Positions 41,676-51,701 are shown, counted from the stretch's first letter. The stretch: DNA of 64,000 nt from Glaciecola sp. 33A (GCF_002836745.1 NZ_PJAR01000043.1:62001-126000); one strand, 5' to 3'. The notes: generated by a model from the sequence alone, not told the origin. Numbers and translations: made by a program.

Positions 41676-42377
41676 ATGGGACAGAAAGTACATCCTACCG
41701 GTATACGCCTGGGTATCAGCAAGCCATGGACGTCTACTTGGTACGCTAATACAGCAGAGTATGCAGATAACTTGTTTAACGACCATCAGGTCCGTCAATA
41801 TTTGACGAAACAGTTAAAGAGCGCGTCACTTTCGAAAATCGTTATTGAACGCCCAGCGAAGAGTATTCGTGTGACTATTCACACTGCTCGTCCGGGTGTT
41901 GTTATCGGTAAGAAGGGAGAAGACGTAGAGAAGCTTCGCAATCATGTTTCTAAGCTAGCCGGTGTGCCAGCCCAGATCAACATTGCCGAAGTTCGTAAAC
42001 CCGAGCTAGATGCACAGCTTGTTGCTGACAGCATTTCAAGCCAGCTTGAACGTCGTGTTATGTTCCGTCGCGCTATGAAGCGTGCCGTACAAAATGCAAT
42101 GCGTTTGGGTGCACTTGGTATCAAAGTTCAAGTAAGTGGCCGTTTAGGTGGTGCAGAAATTGCCCGTGCTGAATGGTATCGTGAAGGTCGCGTACCTTTA
42201 CACACTTTCCGTGCTGACATCGACTATGCAACGTCTGAAGCAGCAACGACTTACGGTATCATTGGCGTGAAAGTCTGGATCTTTAAAGGTGAAGTATTAG
42301 GCGGTTTGCCTCTTACACAAGAGCAACCAGCTCCTGCACCTAAGAAGAAAGGCCGCAACGCTAAACGAGAGGGCTAA
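41676..42377 (+). CDS. rpsC: 30S ribosomal protein S3
   Basis: 233 residues, the same as E. coli. A KH domain with the GxxG-type loop VIGKKGED (about residues 52-59) is followed by the C-terminal S3 domain. A basic Lys/Arg tail ends the protein. It starts 9 bp after rplV. Confidence 0.98.
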   Translation: MGQKVHPTGIRLGISKPWTSTWYANTAEYADNLFNDHQVRQYLTKQLKSASLSKIVIERPAKSIRVTIHTARPGVVIGKKGEDVEKLRNHVSKLAGVPAQINIAEVRKPELDAQLVADSISSQLERRVMFRRAMKRAVQNAMRLGALGIKVQVSGRLGGAEIARAEWYREGRVPLHTFRADIDYATSEAATTYGIIGVKVWIFKGEVLGGLPLTQEQPAPAPKKKGRNAKREG

Positions 42378-42379
42378 TC

Positions 42380-42793
42380 ATGTTACAACCAAAGCGTACG
42401 AAATTTCGTAAAATGCATAAAGGTCGTAACCGTGGTCTTGCTATTGCCGGAGGCAAAGTAAGCTTCGGGACTTATGCTTTAAAAGCTGTCGCGCGCGGTC
42501 GTATGACCGCACGTCAAATTGAAGCAGCTCGTCGTGCTATGACTCGTCACGTTAAACGTCAAGGTAAAATTTGGATTCGAGTTTTCCCTGACAAGCCAAT
42601 TACACAGAAGCCTTTGGAAGTTCGTCAAGGTAAAGGTAAAGGTAACGTCGAGTACTGGGTATGCCAAATTCAACCAGGACGTGTGTTATATGAAATGGAA
42701 GGTGTTCCAGAATCTATAGCTCGTGAAGCGTTTGCATTGGCTGCGTCGAAATTGCCATTTAAAACAACCTTTGTAACTCGGACGGTGATGTAA
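42380..42793 (+). CDS. rplP: 50S ribosomal protein L16
   Basis: 137 residues beginning [19 protein letters not shown]. It contains the conserved patterns [15 protein letters not shown] and [19 protein letters not shown]. It binds near the A site. The last base overlaps the rpmC start. Confidence 0.98.
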   Translation: MLQPKRTKFRKMHKGRNRGLAIAGGKVSFGTYALKAVARGRMTARQIEAARRAMTRHVKRQGKIWIRVFPDKPITQKPLEVRQGKGKGNVEYWVCQIQPGRVLYEMEGVPESIAREAFALAASKLPFKTTFVTRTVM

Positions 42794-42984
42794 TGAAAGC
42801 TACTGAACTTAAACAGAAAAGTGTAGAAGAGTTGAACGTGGAGTTGATTAGTTTGTTTCGTGAACAATTTAATCTTCGCATGCAACATTCTACTGGCCAG
42901 CTTGAAAAAACTGACCAATTAAGAACAGTACGTCGCAGCATCGCACGTGTTAAAACTATTTTAACTCAAAAGGCTGACGCGTAA
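42793..42984 (+). CDS. rpmC: 50S ribosomal protein L29
   Basis: 63 residues, all-helical, beginning [15 protein letters not shown]. One-base overlaps (TAATG) with rplP and rpsQ. Confidence 0.97.
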   Translation: MKATELKQKSVEELNVELISLFREQFNLRMQHSTGQLEKTDQLRTVRRSIARVKTILTQKADA

Positions 42985-43235
42985 TGACTGAACAGAAGAT
43001 TCGTACAGTACAAGGCCGTGTAACTAGTAACAAAATGGATAAAACCATCACTGTTATGGTTGAGAGAACTGTTAAGCACCCAATTTACGGGAAGTTTATC
43101 AAGCGCTCAACTAAGCTACACGCCCACGACGAAGCTAACGTGTGTAATGAAGGCGATATAGTAAATATTACTGAATGTCGTCCTCTTTCTAAGTCTAAGA
43201 CTTGGATGTTAGTTGACGTTGTGACCAAAGCTTAA
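42984..43235 (+). CDS. rpsQ: 30S ribosomal protein S17
   Basis: 83 residues with the family pattern [18 protein letters not shown] at the N-terminus. It is the last gene of the operon, followed within 20 bp by a strong terminator. The usual next genes (rplN and the rest of the spc operon) are not here. Confidence 0.98.
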   Translation: MTEQKIRTVQGRVTSNKMDKTITVMVERTVKHPIYGKFIKRSTKLHAHDEANVCNEGDIVNITECRPLSKSKTWMLVDVVTKA

Positions 43236-43249
43236 TTAAAAGCAAATTA

Positions 43250-43287
43250 AAAAAGGCGCTACCTTGCGAGGCTAGCGCCTTTTTTTT
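43250..43287 (+). terminator. Rho-independent terminator of the S10 operon
   Basis: Stem GGCGCTA (43255-43261) with TAGCGCC (43273-43279), extended inside by CCT/AGG with a one-base bulge and a TGCG loop. It is preceded by a run of A and followed by eight T (43280-43287). Confidence 0.95.
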
Positions 43288-43312
43288 ATCTTTTATTATC
43301 TGCATTAATTTC

Positions 43313-43344
43313 TTGACCTTAGATGTTACTCTAAGGTGTACAGT
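43313..43344 (+). promoter_or_regulatory. MerR-family operator/promoter
   Basis: TTGACC (-35, 43313-43318) and TACAGT (-10, 43339-43344) are separated by 20 bp. A perfect dyad CCTTAGA-N6-TCTAAGG (43317-43336) lies between them. The over-long spacer with a central dyad is the classic architecture of promoters activated by MerR-family metal sensors. It lies 32 bp before the regulator gene, so that gene is self-controlled with the permease. Confidence 0.88.
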
Positions 43345-43375
43345 GTCTGTCTTGAATGATGATTTGGGTGCTAAA

Positions 43376-43777
43376 ATGAAGATTAGTGAACTAGCAAAGC
43401 GGGCGGGAATGAGCGCTCACACCGTCAGATATTATGAAAAAGTGGGCTTACTGACTCCTTCACAGCGCACTGAGAGTAATTACCGTGTGTACACTAAAGA
43501 TGATGTCATTACCGCTGATTTTATCAAACGCAGTAAAGAGTGTGGATTCAGTTTAGCTGAAACCGCGTCATTGCTCGCAATTAAAAATGACAAAAGCCAG
43601 CATGTATGCGCGGAGGCAAAACAAATTACACAAACAAAAATACTAGAAATAGCTGCGCAGATTGAAAAGTTAAAAAAGATGCAAAATACACTAACCGAGC
43701 TTGAAGCTTTTTGCTGCGGTGGACAAGAAAGTGCTGTGTTTTGTTCAATAATATCGTCCTTAGAGCAGGAGAGCTGA
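43376..43777 (+). CDS. MerR-family heavy-metal-responsive regulator
   Basis: 133 residues from the ATG at 43376. A winged HTH begins MKISELAKRAGMSAHTVRYYEKVGLL. A long dimerisation helix and a metal loop with Cys in QHVC (about residue 76) and a C-terminal Cys-Cys pair plus a later Cys (EAFCCGG...VFC) resemble ZntR/CadR/PbrR-type sensors of divalent metals. An earlier in-frame start at 43313 would overlap the operator and is rejected. It sits one base from the permease gene. Confidence 0.9.
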   Translation: MKISELAKRAGMSAHTVRYYEKVGLLTPSQRTESNYRVYTKDDVITADFIKRSKECGFSLAETASLLAIKNDKSQHVCAEAKQITQTKILEIAAQIEKLKKMQNTLTELEAFCCGGQESAVFCSIISSLEQES

Positions 43778-43778
43778 T

Positions 43779-44825
43779 ATGTTGGTACTCAATAATTTTG
43801 TTTTATTGTTCGTTGAAGCGTCCCCGTTCTTACTAGCGGGTATGTTGATAGCCGGTATTATCCATCAATTTGTACCAAAAAATTGGATAGAGAAAACCTT
43901 AGGAAGCAAGGGCTCTATTGTCAATGCAGCGCTCATTGGTGCGCCACTTCCGTTGTGCTCATGTTCTGTTATTCCTGTCGCAATGGGGATCAGGCGTAGT
44001 GGTGCGAGTAAAGCCAGCACGGCCAGCTTTTTAGTTGCCACGCCCGAAACAGGTGTTGACTCTATAGGCATAACATACGCCTTAATGGGCCCGGTAATGG
44101 CTATTGCTCGTCCTGTTGCGGCCATCTTTTCTGCACTATGCGCTGGAATGTTGGTACACCTATTTGGTACTAAGGAGACGGCTAAAAATACACCCAAGCT
44201 TATTGCACAGCAACAATCATCGAGCTGTTGTCACCCCTCTGATTCTGATGTTTTATCCATTAAACAAAAAGTCATATTTTCTTTTGCGTTTGGTTTCGGG
44301 CAACTATTGAGAGACTTTATGCTCTGGTTTGTGCTTGGGATTTTTTTTGCTGCGCTGGTCACCACGTTCGTTCCACCGTCTTTCTTTACTCAGCATGGTC
44401 AAGGCGTTTTCGCAATGTTGGTAGTCGTACTAGTTTCAATTCCGATGTACGTTTGCGCTACTGCTTCAACTCCTATAGCAGTGGGTTTGTTATTGTCAGG
44501 GATATCACCGGGAGCGGCTCTGGTGTTTATGCTTACAGGGCCTGCGACTAATATCGCCACGTTAATGGTGATAAAAAACGAATTAGGTAAGCGGGAGCTT
44601 ATACTTTATCTCATTGCGATCGCAACGAGCGCTATTTTTGCCGGATTAACTCTTGATTCGCTGTTTACCTATTTTAATTGGCAACTAGACTTATCACTCG
44701 GAGTACATTCTGACATGGTGGGCGCGGTGTATCAGGGAAGTGCTCTAATCTTAGCGGGCTTAATTCTGTTGCAGATGCAGAAACGGTATTTACCTCGCAT
44801 TTTTAGCGCCAACACCTCAGTATAA
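43779..44825 (+). CDS. SO_0444-family Cu/Zn efflux permease
   Basis: A 348-residue polytopic permease (about eight to ten hydrophobic segments) of the ArsP/DUF318 type. The conserved PLPLCSCSVIPVAMGIRRSG motif is near residues 53-72, with a Cys-Cys-His stretch (SSCCHPS) in the central cytoplasmic loop. The related Shewanella protein is annotated as a Cu/Zn efflux transporter. Pairing with a MerR-type metal sensor supports metal export; the exact metal is not shown by sequence. Confidence 0.88.
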   Translation: MLVLNNFVLLFVEASPFLLAGMLIAGIIHQFVPKNWIEKTLGSKGSIVNAALIGAPLPLCSCSVIPVAMGIRRSGASKASTASFLVATPETGVDSIGITYALMGPVMAIARPVAAIFSALCAGMLVHLFGTKETAKNTPKLIAQQQSSSCCHPSDSDVLSIKQKVIFSFAFGFGQLLRDFMLWFVLGIFFAALVTTFVPPSFFTQHGQGVFAMLVVVLVSIPMYVCATASTPIAVGLLLSGISPGAALVFMLTGPATNIATLMVIKNELGKRELILYLIAIATSAIFAGLTLDSLFTYFNWQLDLSLGVHSDMVGAVYQGSALILAGLILLQMQKRYLPRIFSANTSV

Positions 44826-44937
44826 TTCGAGATAACTGTTGAGCGTATTTAAAATAGATTAATTAGCTCAGTATGTGGCTATACTCATAATAAGCATATT
44901 GGTAACAACAACTCACTTTGGCATTAACTCGGAATTT

Positions 44938-46245
44938 ATGAATACACCTTATACGCATCGTTGGTATCATTTTATATGGCGTTGGTGTTACACCCTTGTG
45001 CTTATCTTACTGTTGCCCCTTGGGTTGCTCAAACTGCTATTAAAATCGGATAAAACCGAAGGGCAGCGAAACCATAATCGTGAACGTTTTGGTTTTATAG
45101 GCAAGCCAACGACGCAAGGCATCTTAGTGCACTGCGTATCAGTGGGTGAGGTCAATGCTGCGAAGAATATTGTACTGCACTTGCAACAGCTCTACCCTAA
45201 ACTTCCTGTGACCATATCAACCACGTCATCAACAGGTGCTAAACAAGCGCATGCTGTTTTCGCGGATAGTGTTCAACACCGGTATTTACCCGTTGATATT
45301 CCTGTCTGTATGTGGCTCTTCTTTTACAAACTTCAGCCTAAGCTGGTATTAGTAACCGAAGTTGAAATTTGGCCAAATATGCTTCATCAATGCTTTCGCC
45401 GTAATATCCCCGCGGTCTTGATCAATGGCAGAATGACCAACGATTCGCTTAAAAATTATCAGCGTTTAGCCTTTTTATTTAGACCTAGTTTGCGTAAGTT
45501 CTCACGCATTTGTACACAAGGTCAGCAAGACTTTGATAATTTTCTAAAGTTAGGTGTTTATAAACCAAATTTGACACTAACTAACAATATGAAGTTTGAT
45601 CTCGAATTGGATCCACAAGATGAGATTAAGGCTATATTATTAACGCAGCAACTTGGACTCACTGAGCAAGCCGTTTTAGTTGCAGGCAGTACGCATGATC
45701 TAGAAGAAAGCATGTGTTTAGATTCGTTTAAAAAATTACGTATTACCCACAGTAATATGGTTCTAATCGTTGTGCCTCGCCATCCGCATCGTTTTGAAAA
45801 GGTTGTACAACTCTGTCAAGCGACCGGTTACGTCGTGGTTAAGGTAAGTGAATTAGCCAAAAAACCTTTGCAAACTACGCCAGATATTCTAGTTGTCGAC
45901 GCTATGGGCTGGCTAAAGGCATGTTATCAATTGGCTTCTTGTGCCTTCGTGGGTGGCAGTTTTGCGCCCCGAGGTGGACATAACGCACTTGAGCCTGCTT
46001 TATATGGTGTTCCAACAATGATGGGTCCTAGTATTTTCAACAATCCAGTTATTTGTGATGCATTAGCAACGGCCGGTGGATTGAAAATCTTATCGGCATC
46101 AGAACAAATCGCTGATACTGCGTTGGAATGGTTAAATAATGCAGATGTCGCGCAACGAGCAGGTTTGGCAAATAAACGAGTGATAGAGCAAAATCGAGGC
46201 GCTATTGATCAAACAATAGAAGCAATAGGCGAGGTTTTTCAATAA
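44938..46245 (+). CDS. waaA: Kdo transferase WaaA
   Basis: 435 residues from the ATG at 44938 (GGAA 5-8 bp upstream); the open frame to 44875 adds no recognisable sequence. An N-terminal membrane span (about residues 14-36) is followed by a GT-B glycosyltransferase. Family patterns include HCVSVGEVNAAK, TEVEIWPN and GGSFAPRGGHNALEPA. WaaA adds Kdo to lipid A precursor at the cytoplasmic face of the inner membrane. Confidence 0.95.
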   Translation: MNTPYTHRWYHFIWRWCYTLVLILLLPLGLLKLLLKSDKTEGQRNHNRERFGFIGKPTTQGILVHCVSVGEVNAAKNIVLHLQQLYPKLPVTISTTSSTGAKQAHAVFADSVQHRYLPVDIPVCMWLFFYKLQPKLVLVTEVEIWPNMLHQCFRRNIPAVLINGRMTNDSLKNYQRLAFLFRPSLRKFSRICTQGQQDFDNFLKLGVYKPNLTLTNNMKFDLELDPQDEIKAILLTQQLGLTEQAVLVAGSTHDLEESMCLDSFKKLRITHSNMVLIVVPRHPHRFEKVVQLCQATGYVVVKVSELAKKPLQTTPDILVVDAMGWLKACYQLASCAFVGGSFAPRGGHNALEPALYGVPTMMGPSIFNNPVICDALATAGGLKILSASEQIADTALEWLNNADVAQRAGLANKRVIEQNRGAIDQTIEAIGEVFQ

Positions 46246-46273
46246 AAAAGGAGCATATGGTATGCTCCTTTGT
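46244..46273. terminator. Terminator between waaA and the M3 peptidase gene
   Basis: Stem GGAGCATA (46250-46257) with TATGCTCC (46261-46268) and a TGG loop, preceded by six A and followed by TTT. It can act in both directions between the two convergent genes. Confidence 0.75.
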
Positions 46274-46297
46274 CGGCTTAACGTTTGGTTACGTTAA

Positions 46298-48469
46298 TTA
46301 GTCACTTGAGGTCACTGGGAAGCCTCGGTCACGCATCAGTGCTTCTACTTTGGCATCTCTACCTCTGAACTTACGATACGCTTCCTCTGGGTCCATTGCG
46401 TTGCGCACAGAAAACAGGTACTTGACTAGTCGGTCAGCTACCTCTTTATCATAAAAACCACCGGGTGCTTCAGCAAACGCCTCGGCCGCATCAGAGGTTA
46501 ATACTTCTGCCCACATGTACCCATAATATGCCGCCGCATAACCTTCGCCCGAAAATATGTGTCCGAACTGAGTTGTCCTGTGACGCATGACTATTTCTTT
46601 GGGCATACCTAGACGGCCTAATTCATCGCGCTCAAAACTATCGGGTTCAATTTTAGCTGGATCAGTCGTATGATAGAGTAAATCCATAATCGCAGACGCC
46701 ATATACTCTGTTGTTTTAAAGCCTTCATTAAACGTAGACGCATTCTTAATCTTTGTCACTAAATCTTGTGGAATTGGCTCACCTGTTTTGTAGTGAACCA
46801 AGTAATTGTTAATGACCTCATCAGTTAACAACCAACGTTCGAGTAACTGCGACTGAAATTCCGTGTAGTCGCGTACCCCAGAGTGTGAACTTGGGTAAGC
46901 AACGGTAGCTGATAAGAAATGCAACGCATGTCCAAATTCATGAAAATAGGTTTCAGCATCATCCCATGAAATCAACGTCGGCTCGCCTTCAGGGCCCTTC
47001 ACAAAGTTGGAGTTATTTGACGACAACACAGTCTGCTTGCCATCAAATGTGGTATAGCTTCGGTAAGTTGTTGCCCAAGCGCCTGAGCGTTTGCCTTGTC
47101 TAGCGAATGGGTCCAAGTACCATAGTCCAATATGCTCACCGCTGGTCTTGTCGGTCACATCCCATACTTTTACTTCGGGGTTAAATACCGGCACTTTGCC
47201 ATCTGCTACTGGGGTAAATTCAAAGTTGAATAATTCACCTGCAACAAAAAACATCGCTTCGCGCAGTTTGCCTAGCTGTAAGTATTGTTTTACTTCATCA
47301 GAATCTAGTGCGTATTTATCTTTACGTACTTTTTCCGCATAAAAACGATAGTCCCAAGGCTCTATAGTAATACTTGCACCTTCAGCGTCCGCGATAGCTT
47401 GCATGTCAGCGACTTCTTCTTTGACTCGTGCAATGGCAGCCGGCCATACTTTTTCCATTAGGTCCATCGCACGTTCTGGTGTTTTCGCCATGCGATCCTC
47501 CAAACGCCACTGTGCATAATTGTCATAACCTAACAATGTAATGCGCTCATGACGTAACGTTAGAATTTTCTTGACCAATTCATTGTTATCGTACTCGTCG
47601 CCATTATCGCCGCGACTGTAATACGTATTCCACACTTTTTCACGTAATCCTCTATCTTCAGAATAAGTCAGAAAAGGGTCCATTGAAGAACGTGTGTTAG
47701 TAATCGCATACTTACCTTTATTGTCACGTATATCAGCCATTCCTGCGGCTGCATTGACAAATGATTGAGGTAAGCCAGTGAGCTGGTCCTGGTTTAAATA
47801 CAGGACATAGTTTTCTTCATCCGCAAGGACATTGTTTGAAAACTGAGTATGCAGTGAAGCAAGTTCTTGGTTAATGTCGGCATAACGTTTTTTATCTTCA
47901 TCGTTTAGTGTTGCGCCATTTCTTGCAAACCCATTGTATCTCATCCAAGTAATACGTTGTTCTTCACTGGTGAGTGACTTCAATTCTTCGCTTCTATATA
48001 CCGCTTGAACACGTTCAAACAGATTTTTATTTTGTATTATTTTTGAAGAAAAAGCAGAAATTATAGGTGCCATTTCTTGTTGAATTTTTCTAAACTCGGG
48101 AGTCGAGTTGTTCGAACTCCATATTCCATAATAAGTGAACACGCGATCTAGCTCGCTGCCCGCGCGTTCCATTTCGACGATGGTGTTTTGAAATGTCGCT
48201 GGTTCTGGATTATTGGCTATTTTATCAATTTCAGCTAAATTCAGCTCCATGCCTTTTTCTAGTGCAGGCTTTAAGTCCGCTAGGGACATTTTATCAAAAG
48301 CGGGAACACCGCTATATGGTCCGGTGAATTCAGCAAGTAGCACATTGTCCATGCTTTGTGCTATTGCGGTCTCTGCCACAGCTTGTTCCGGTGCGCTGGG
48401 TTTGTCAGAGCAAGCAGCCATCGAAAGCGCTAGTGCGAGCACAGAAAGCGTTAATACCGCCTTTTTCAT
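46298..48469 (-). CDS. M3-family oligopeptidase lipoprotein (Dcp-like)
   Basis: 723 residues from the ATG at 48469, which follows AGGGAAA; 30 further in-frame codons upstream are not used. A lipoprotein signal ends in LSMAAC, so the protein is anchored in the envelope. The zinc motif HEFGHALH begins at residue 510, in a full M3 peptidase domain. E. coli Dcp (about 680 residues) has no such signal; this is a secreted peptidyl-dipeptidase-like enzyme, probably degrading short peptides in the periplasm. Confidence 0.92.
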   Translation of the reverse strand: MKKAVLTLSVLALALSMAACSDKPSAPEQAVAETAIAQSMDNVLLAEFTGPYSGVPAFDKMSLADLKPALEKGMELNLAEIDKIANNPEPATFQNTIVEMERAGSELDRVFTYYGIWSSNNSTPEFRKIQQEMAPIISAFSSKIIQNKNLFERVQAVYRSEELKSLTSEEQRITWMRYNGFARNGATLNDEDKKRYADINQELASLHTQFSNNVLADEENYVLYLNQDQLTGLPQSFVNAAAGMADIRDNKGKYAITNTRSSMDPFLTYSEDRGLREKVWNTYYSRGDNGDEYDNNELVKKILTLRHERITLLGYDNYAQWRLEDRMAKTPERAMDLMEKVWPAAIARVKEEVADMQAIADAEGASITIEPWDYRFYAEKVRKDKYALDSDEVKQYLQLGKLREAMFFVAGELFNFEFTPVADGKVPVFNPEVKVWDVTDKTSGEHIGLWYLDPFARQGKRSGAWATTYRSYTTFDGKQTVLSSNNSNFVKGPEGEPTLISWDDAETYFHEFGHALHFLSATVAYPSSHSGVRDYTEFQSQLLERWLLTDEVINNYLVHYKTGEPIPQDLVTKIKNASTFNEGFKTTEYMASAIMDLLYHTTDPAKIEPDSFERDELGRLGMPKEIVMRHRTTQFGHIFSGEGYAAAYYGYMWAEVLTSDAAEAFAEAPGGFYDKEVADRLVKYLFSVRNAMDPEEAYRKFRGRDAKVEALMRDRGFPVTSSD

Positions 48470-48809
48470 ATCGTTTCCCTTTTTAATTATTATTAGCATT
48501 TTATTTAGCTTTATACTTCTTATCTTAAGATAAGGTTGTGTGCAATAGTAGGCATTCACTATGCACTTGGCAAGTTTGACCTGTATACTTTTGTACAGCT
48601 CTGTTGCCCGTTCGCTAAAATCACTTGACTACTGCACTTGTGTTTACGGTAGACTACAATGACAAGTTGAGAAGGGCACTAAATATCTCGGGGTCATAGC
48701 TTAATCCCATTATGGACTCAGAACTAAATGCTATTCACTCAAAGAGACTCACCAATCATAAATAAACAGTCGTTACTCACTATATTCAAATAAGTATAAA
48801 GGAAATTAA
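48470..48809. other. Divergent intergenic region
   Basis: A 340-bp spacer between the M3 peptidase gene and the OmpA-family gene; no coding region is visible. It holds the inverted repeat CTGTA-N8-TACAG (48581-48598) and a weak promoter match for the plus strand (TTGACT at 48625-48630, TAGACT at 48650-48655). Confidence 0.45.
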
Positions 48810-49484
48810 ATGAAAATTTTAAGCGGAGCTATTTCTCTCTCCTGTCTTCTGCTAGTTACATCTTGCGCCACTTACGACCCTTACACGGGCGAGCAAGAAG
48901 TCAGTAAGGCAGGCAAAGGCGCAGGTATTGGCGCAGGTGTTGCTGCAGTTGTTGCCTATCTGGCAAATAAAGATAAGGATTCAGGGAAACGCAATGAAAG
49001 AATACTCAAAGCTGCTGCGGGTGGAGCTGCGGTTGGGGGCAGTATTGGTTATTATATGGATGTTCAAGAAGCGAAGCTAAGAGAACAATTACGAGGGTCC
49101 GGGGTAAGTGTTGAACGCGACGGCGACAATATTAATCTTATTATGCCTGGCAATATCACGTTCGCTTCGGGTAACGCTGATATCGCTCAAGGTTTTCTGC
49201 CCGTTTTAGATTCAGTCACTTTAGTGTTGACTGAGTTTAACAAAACATTAGTTGTTGTTAGCGGACACACAGACAGCACGGGTTCTGATTCTTTAAATCA
49301 AACCTTATCTGAAAAACGCGCGCAATCAGTGTCTGATTATTTTTACAAAAGCGGTATTATTAGAGACAGATTGGATGTTATTGGATTTGGTGAAACCCAA
49401 GCTATAGCAAGCAATACAACAGAACAAGGCAAGCAGCAAAATCGAAGAGTTGAAATTGCGCTGCTCCCAATCACTCAGCCTTAA
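48810..49484 (+). CDS. OmpA-family outer-membrane lipoprotein (YiaD-like)
   Basis: 224 residues. A lipoprotein signal ends in VTSC (Cys at about 19). A glycine-zipper section (about residues 35-80) is followed by an OmpA-like peptidoglycan-binding domain (about 110-222) with GHTDSTGSDSLNQTLSEKRA and QQNRRVEI. It probably links the outer membrane to peptidoglycan. AAAGGAAA precedes the ATG. Confidence 0.9.
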   Translation: MKILSGAISLSCLLLVTSCATYDPYTGEQEVSKAGKGAGIGAGVAAVVAYLANKDKDSGKRNERILKAAAGGAAVGGSIGYYMDVQEAKLREQLRGSGVSVERDGDNINLIMPGNITFASGNADIAQGFLPVLDSVTLVLTEFNKTLVVVSGHTDSTGSDSLNQTLSEKRAQSVSDYFYKSGIIRDRLDVIGFGETQAIASNTTEQGKQQNRRVEIALLPITQP

Positions 49485-49507
49485 TTCGTTCAACTGACAT
49501 AAAACGG

Positions 49508-49542
49508 ACACAGTAACCTTACCAAGTGTGAGGTTGCTGTGT
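49508..49542. terminator. Hairpin between convergent genes
   Basis: A 12-bp stem (49508-49519 with 49531-49542, one G-T pair) and an 11-base loop in the 96-bp gap between the OmpA-family gene and the SpoU-family gene. There is no long T run, so its strength as a terminator is uncertain. Confidence 0.5.
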
Positions 49543-49580
49543 ATCAAAAGTCAATAAAGGCTAGTCGCAAACTTGCCTCT

Positions 49581-50363
49581 TTAAACTGACAACTGATAAG
49601 CACATATACTTACCGCACTGGCTAAGTTGAGTGAGTCAATACTGCCGTTGCCTAAGATAGTAAAAGCATCTGCATTAGAGGCTGACAGTGCGTGAATCGG
49701 GACTCCGCGTGCTTCATTTCCAAATAAATAACACTCGTAATGAGCGAACTCACCGGTGTGGATATTGCTACCGTTTAAATCTAAATAAGCGAACTTGTCA
49801 AAACGAGTCGATAAATCGTCAAGCTCTATTTCTAGCTCAACAGGCACATGAAAAATAGCCCCCATACTCGCTCTCACTACTTTTGAATTGAATGGATCAA
49901 CACTGTTGGGGCTGAGTAATAAACGAAAATTACCGAACCAAGCGAGGCTCCTTAAAATAGTGCCTAAATTTCCAGGGTCTTGTACTTCATGCAGATAAAT
50001 ACAGCGCTCGTGTTGTTTGGGAATATGTTGATCAGCTTTCATTTTAGTCGCATTGGGCAGCGGCACGCACGCAATTATCCCTTGTGGAGTTTTGGTGTCG
50101 CTAAGTTGTGCCATTTGTTTTTTGTTAATCGTCAATACTGTAAACTGGGCGGTTAACATGCTTGCCCACTCTGCATATTCTTCTGTTACATAAAGTGTCA
50201 CATCTTTTACATTAGACTGTTGTTGAATACTTCTTTGTAGCTGGTCGCTTCGTAACTGAGCCTTTTGTAACTCAAGAATAAGATGCTCGCCCTCTACTAA
50301 ATAATAGCCTAGCTGTGCGCGGTATTTTTTTTGATGCAGCTTCTTAACATCATCTAGTTTCAT
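49581..50363 (-). CDS. TrmH/SpoU-family RNA methyltransferase
   Basis: 260 residues of the SPOUT class. An N-terminal substrate-binding part (about 1-95) is followed by the knotted catalytic domain with motif 1 QDPGNLGTILRSLAWFG (Asn/Arg conserved), motif 2 LFGNEARGV and motif 3 SLNLASAVSICAYQL. It methylates a ribose 2'-OH in rRNA or tRNA; the target cannot be told. Confidence 0.88.
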   Translation of the reverse strand: MKLDDVKKLHQKKYRAQLGYYLVEGEHLILELQKAQLRSDQLQRSIQQQSNVKDVTLYVTEEYAEWASMLTAQFTVLTINKKQMAQLSDTKTPQGIIACVPLPNATKMKADQHIPKQHERCIYLHEVQDPGNLGTILRSLAWFGNFRLLLSPNSVDPFNSKVVRASMGAIFHVPVELEIELDDLSTRFDKFAYLDLNGSNIHTGEFAHYECYLFGNEARGVPIHALSASNADAFTILGNGSIDSLNLASAVSICAYQLSV

Positions 50364-50496
50364 ATAACGTTGCCTTTAAGTCCTTGTTGCGGTTTTAATT
50401 GTAGCGGTTTGAGTAATTTAAGTCAGGCAAAAAAAGTCAAATTTTGTTTATTCGAGTTAGTTTAAAATAAAAAACCGATTTAACAGCGCAAGGAAT

Positions 50497-50524
50497 TTGC
50501 AAATCTGCTTTGCAAGTTTACAAT
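50497..50524 (+). promoter_or_regulatory. Predicted promoter of rlmE
   Basis: TTGCAA (50497-50502) and TACAAT (50519-50524) with a 16-bp spacer, about 38 bp upstream of the rlmE ATG in the divergent 199-bp spacer. Confidence 0.42.
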
Positions 50525-50562
50525 ACGTGCTGTTTCAGCGATATTAATAGTATATTCACTCT

Positions 50563-51183
50563 ATGGCTCGATCAAAAACCAGTAAACAATGGATGGACGA
50601 ACACGTCAACGACCCTTACGTAAAGAAGGCAAAAATTGACGGCTATCGTTCTCGCGCCAGTTATAAAATTATCGAAATCAACGAAAAAGATAAGATAATT
50701 CGCGCTGGTAATATCGTCATGGATTTAGGCTCTGCACCTGGCGGTTGGTCGCAAGTTGTAGCGCCATTGGTCGGTGATCTAGGGCGTGTTATTGCGTCGG
50801 ATATCCTGCCTATGGATGGCATAATAGGGGTCACCTTTATTCAAGGTGATTTCACTGAAGCCGAGGTTTACGATGACATTCTAAGTACGCTGAATGGCGA
50901 TAAGGTCGACGTTGTTGTTTCTGATATGTCACCTAACCTCAGCGGTGTAAATACCACCGACCAATATTCCTCTATATATCTTGTAGAGTTAGCCCTTGAT
51001 ATGGCCCGTAACGTGCTAAAACCGGGCGGTAGTTTTTGTGCAAAAGTGTTTCAAGGTGTGGGTTATGAAGAATATGCCAAAGAAGTCAGAAAGTCGTTTG
51101 ATAAAGTGGTGGTTCGCAAACCTGCGGCTTCTCGTGCGCGGTCTCGTGAAGTTTACATAGTGGGTAAAGGCTTTAAGGGCTAA
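50563..51183 (+). CDS. rlmE: 23S rRNA (uridine-2552 2'-O) methyltransferase RlmE
   Basis: 206 residues (E. coli RlmE/FtsJ 209). The SAM motif [15 protein letters not shown] (about residues 52-66) and the K-D-K-E catalytic set (Lys in ASYKIIEI, Asp in SDMSPN, Lys in FCAKVF, Glu in SREVYIVG) are present. It normally precedes ftsH; here it is alone, and its stop codon overlaps the convergent fdxA stop by 4 bp. Confidence 0.96.
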   Translation: MARSKTSKQWMDEHVNDPYVKKAKIDGYRSRASYKIIEINEKDKIIRAGNIVMDLGSAPGGWSQVVAPLVGDLGRVIASDILPMDGIIGVTFIQGDFTEAEVYDDILSTLNGDKVDVVVSDMSPNLSGVNTTDQYSSIYLVELALDMARNVLKPGGSFCAKVFQGVGYEEYAKEVRKSFDKVVVRKPAASRARSREVYIVGKGFKG

Positions 51184-51503
51184 CGCTCAAGTAACGCTAG
51201 CTTGTCGTCAACACCGTTCCATTTGTCCGCATCAGCGGGGGCAGGCTTAATGTCTATAATATTTGGCCATTCTTGACACAACTGGGCATTAAGTTCTAAA
51301 AAGTTAAGTTGTTCTGGTGGCAGTTTAGTGTCCTGATAAATGGCCTCGGCTGGACACTCAGCGACGCACAAGTCACAGTCGATACAAATAGCAGGATCGA
51401 TAACTAAAAAATTGGGTCCTTCAAAAAACGCATCAACCGGACAAACGGCAACACAATCTGTGTATTTACATTTAATGCAATTGTCGGTTACTACAAAGGT
51501 CAT
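51180..51503 (-). CDS. fdxA: 7Fe ferredoxin FdxA
   Basis: 107 residues, near full-length match in pattern to Azotobacter-type Fdx[15 protein letters not shown] followed by [12 protein letters not shown], the ligands of one [3Fe-4S] and one [4Fe-4S] cluster. The free Cys that often follows in the family (VDCF) is Ala here (VDAF). It is a soluble electron carrier; its partner is unknown. Confidence 0.95.
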   Translation of the reverse strand: MTFVVTDNCIKCKYTDCVAVCPVDAFFEGPNFLVIDPAICIDCDLCVAECPAEAIYQDTKLPPEQLNFLELNAQLCQEWPNIIDIKPAPADADKWNGVDDKLALLER

Positions 51504-51701
51504 GGTGGCTTAACTATCAAATCATTTTACGTTGCCACGATTGTAAAGTAGCAGTGTTAAAACACAAGTTTCTTTGCGACATTGTTTGGTTCAAGGTATC
51601 GATTTAGTTAATTACACAGGACTATCTAAACAAGGCCAACTGTTTTAAAATAGCGCGCCCTGACAGAAAGGCTGTCCGGCGTTACAAAGAGTAAGAGTAT
51701 T

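Noticed and set aside
48581-48598. CTGTA-N8-TACAG palindrome as a LexA box
   Set aside because: The spacing between CTGT and ACAG is 10, not 8, so it does not fit the SOS box seen at yebG.
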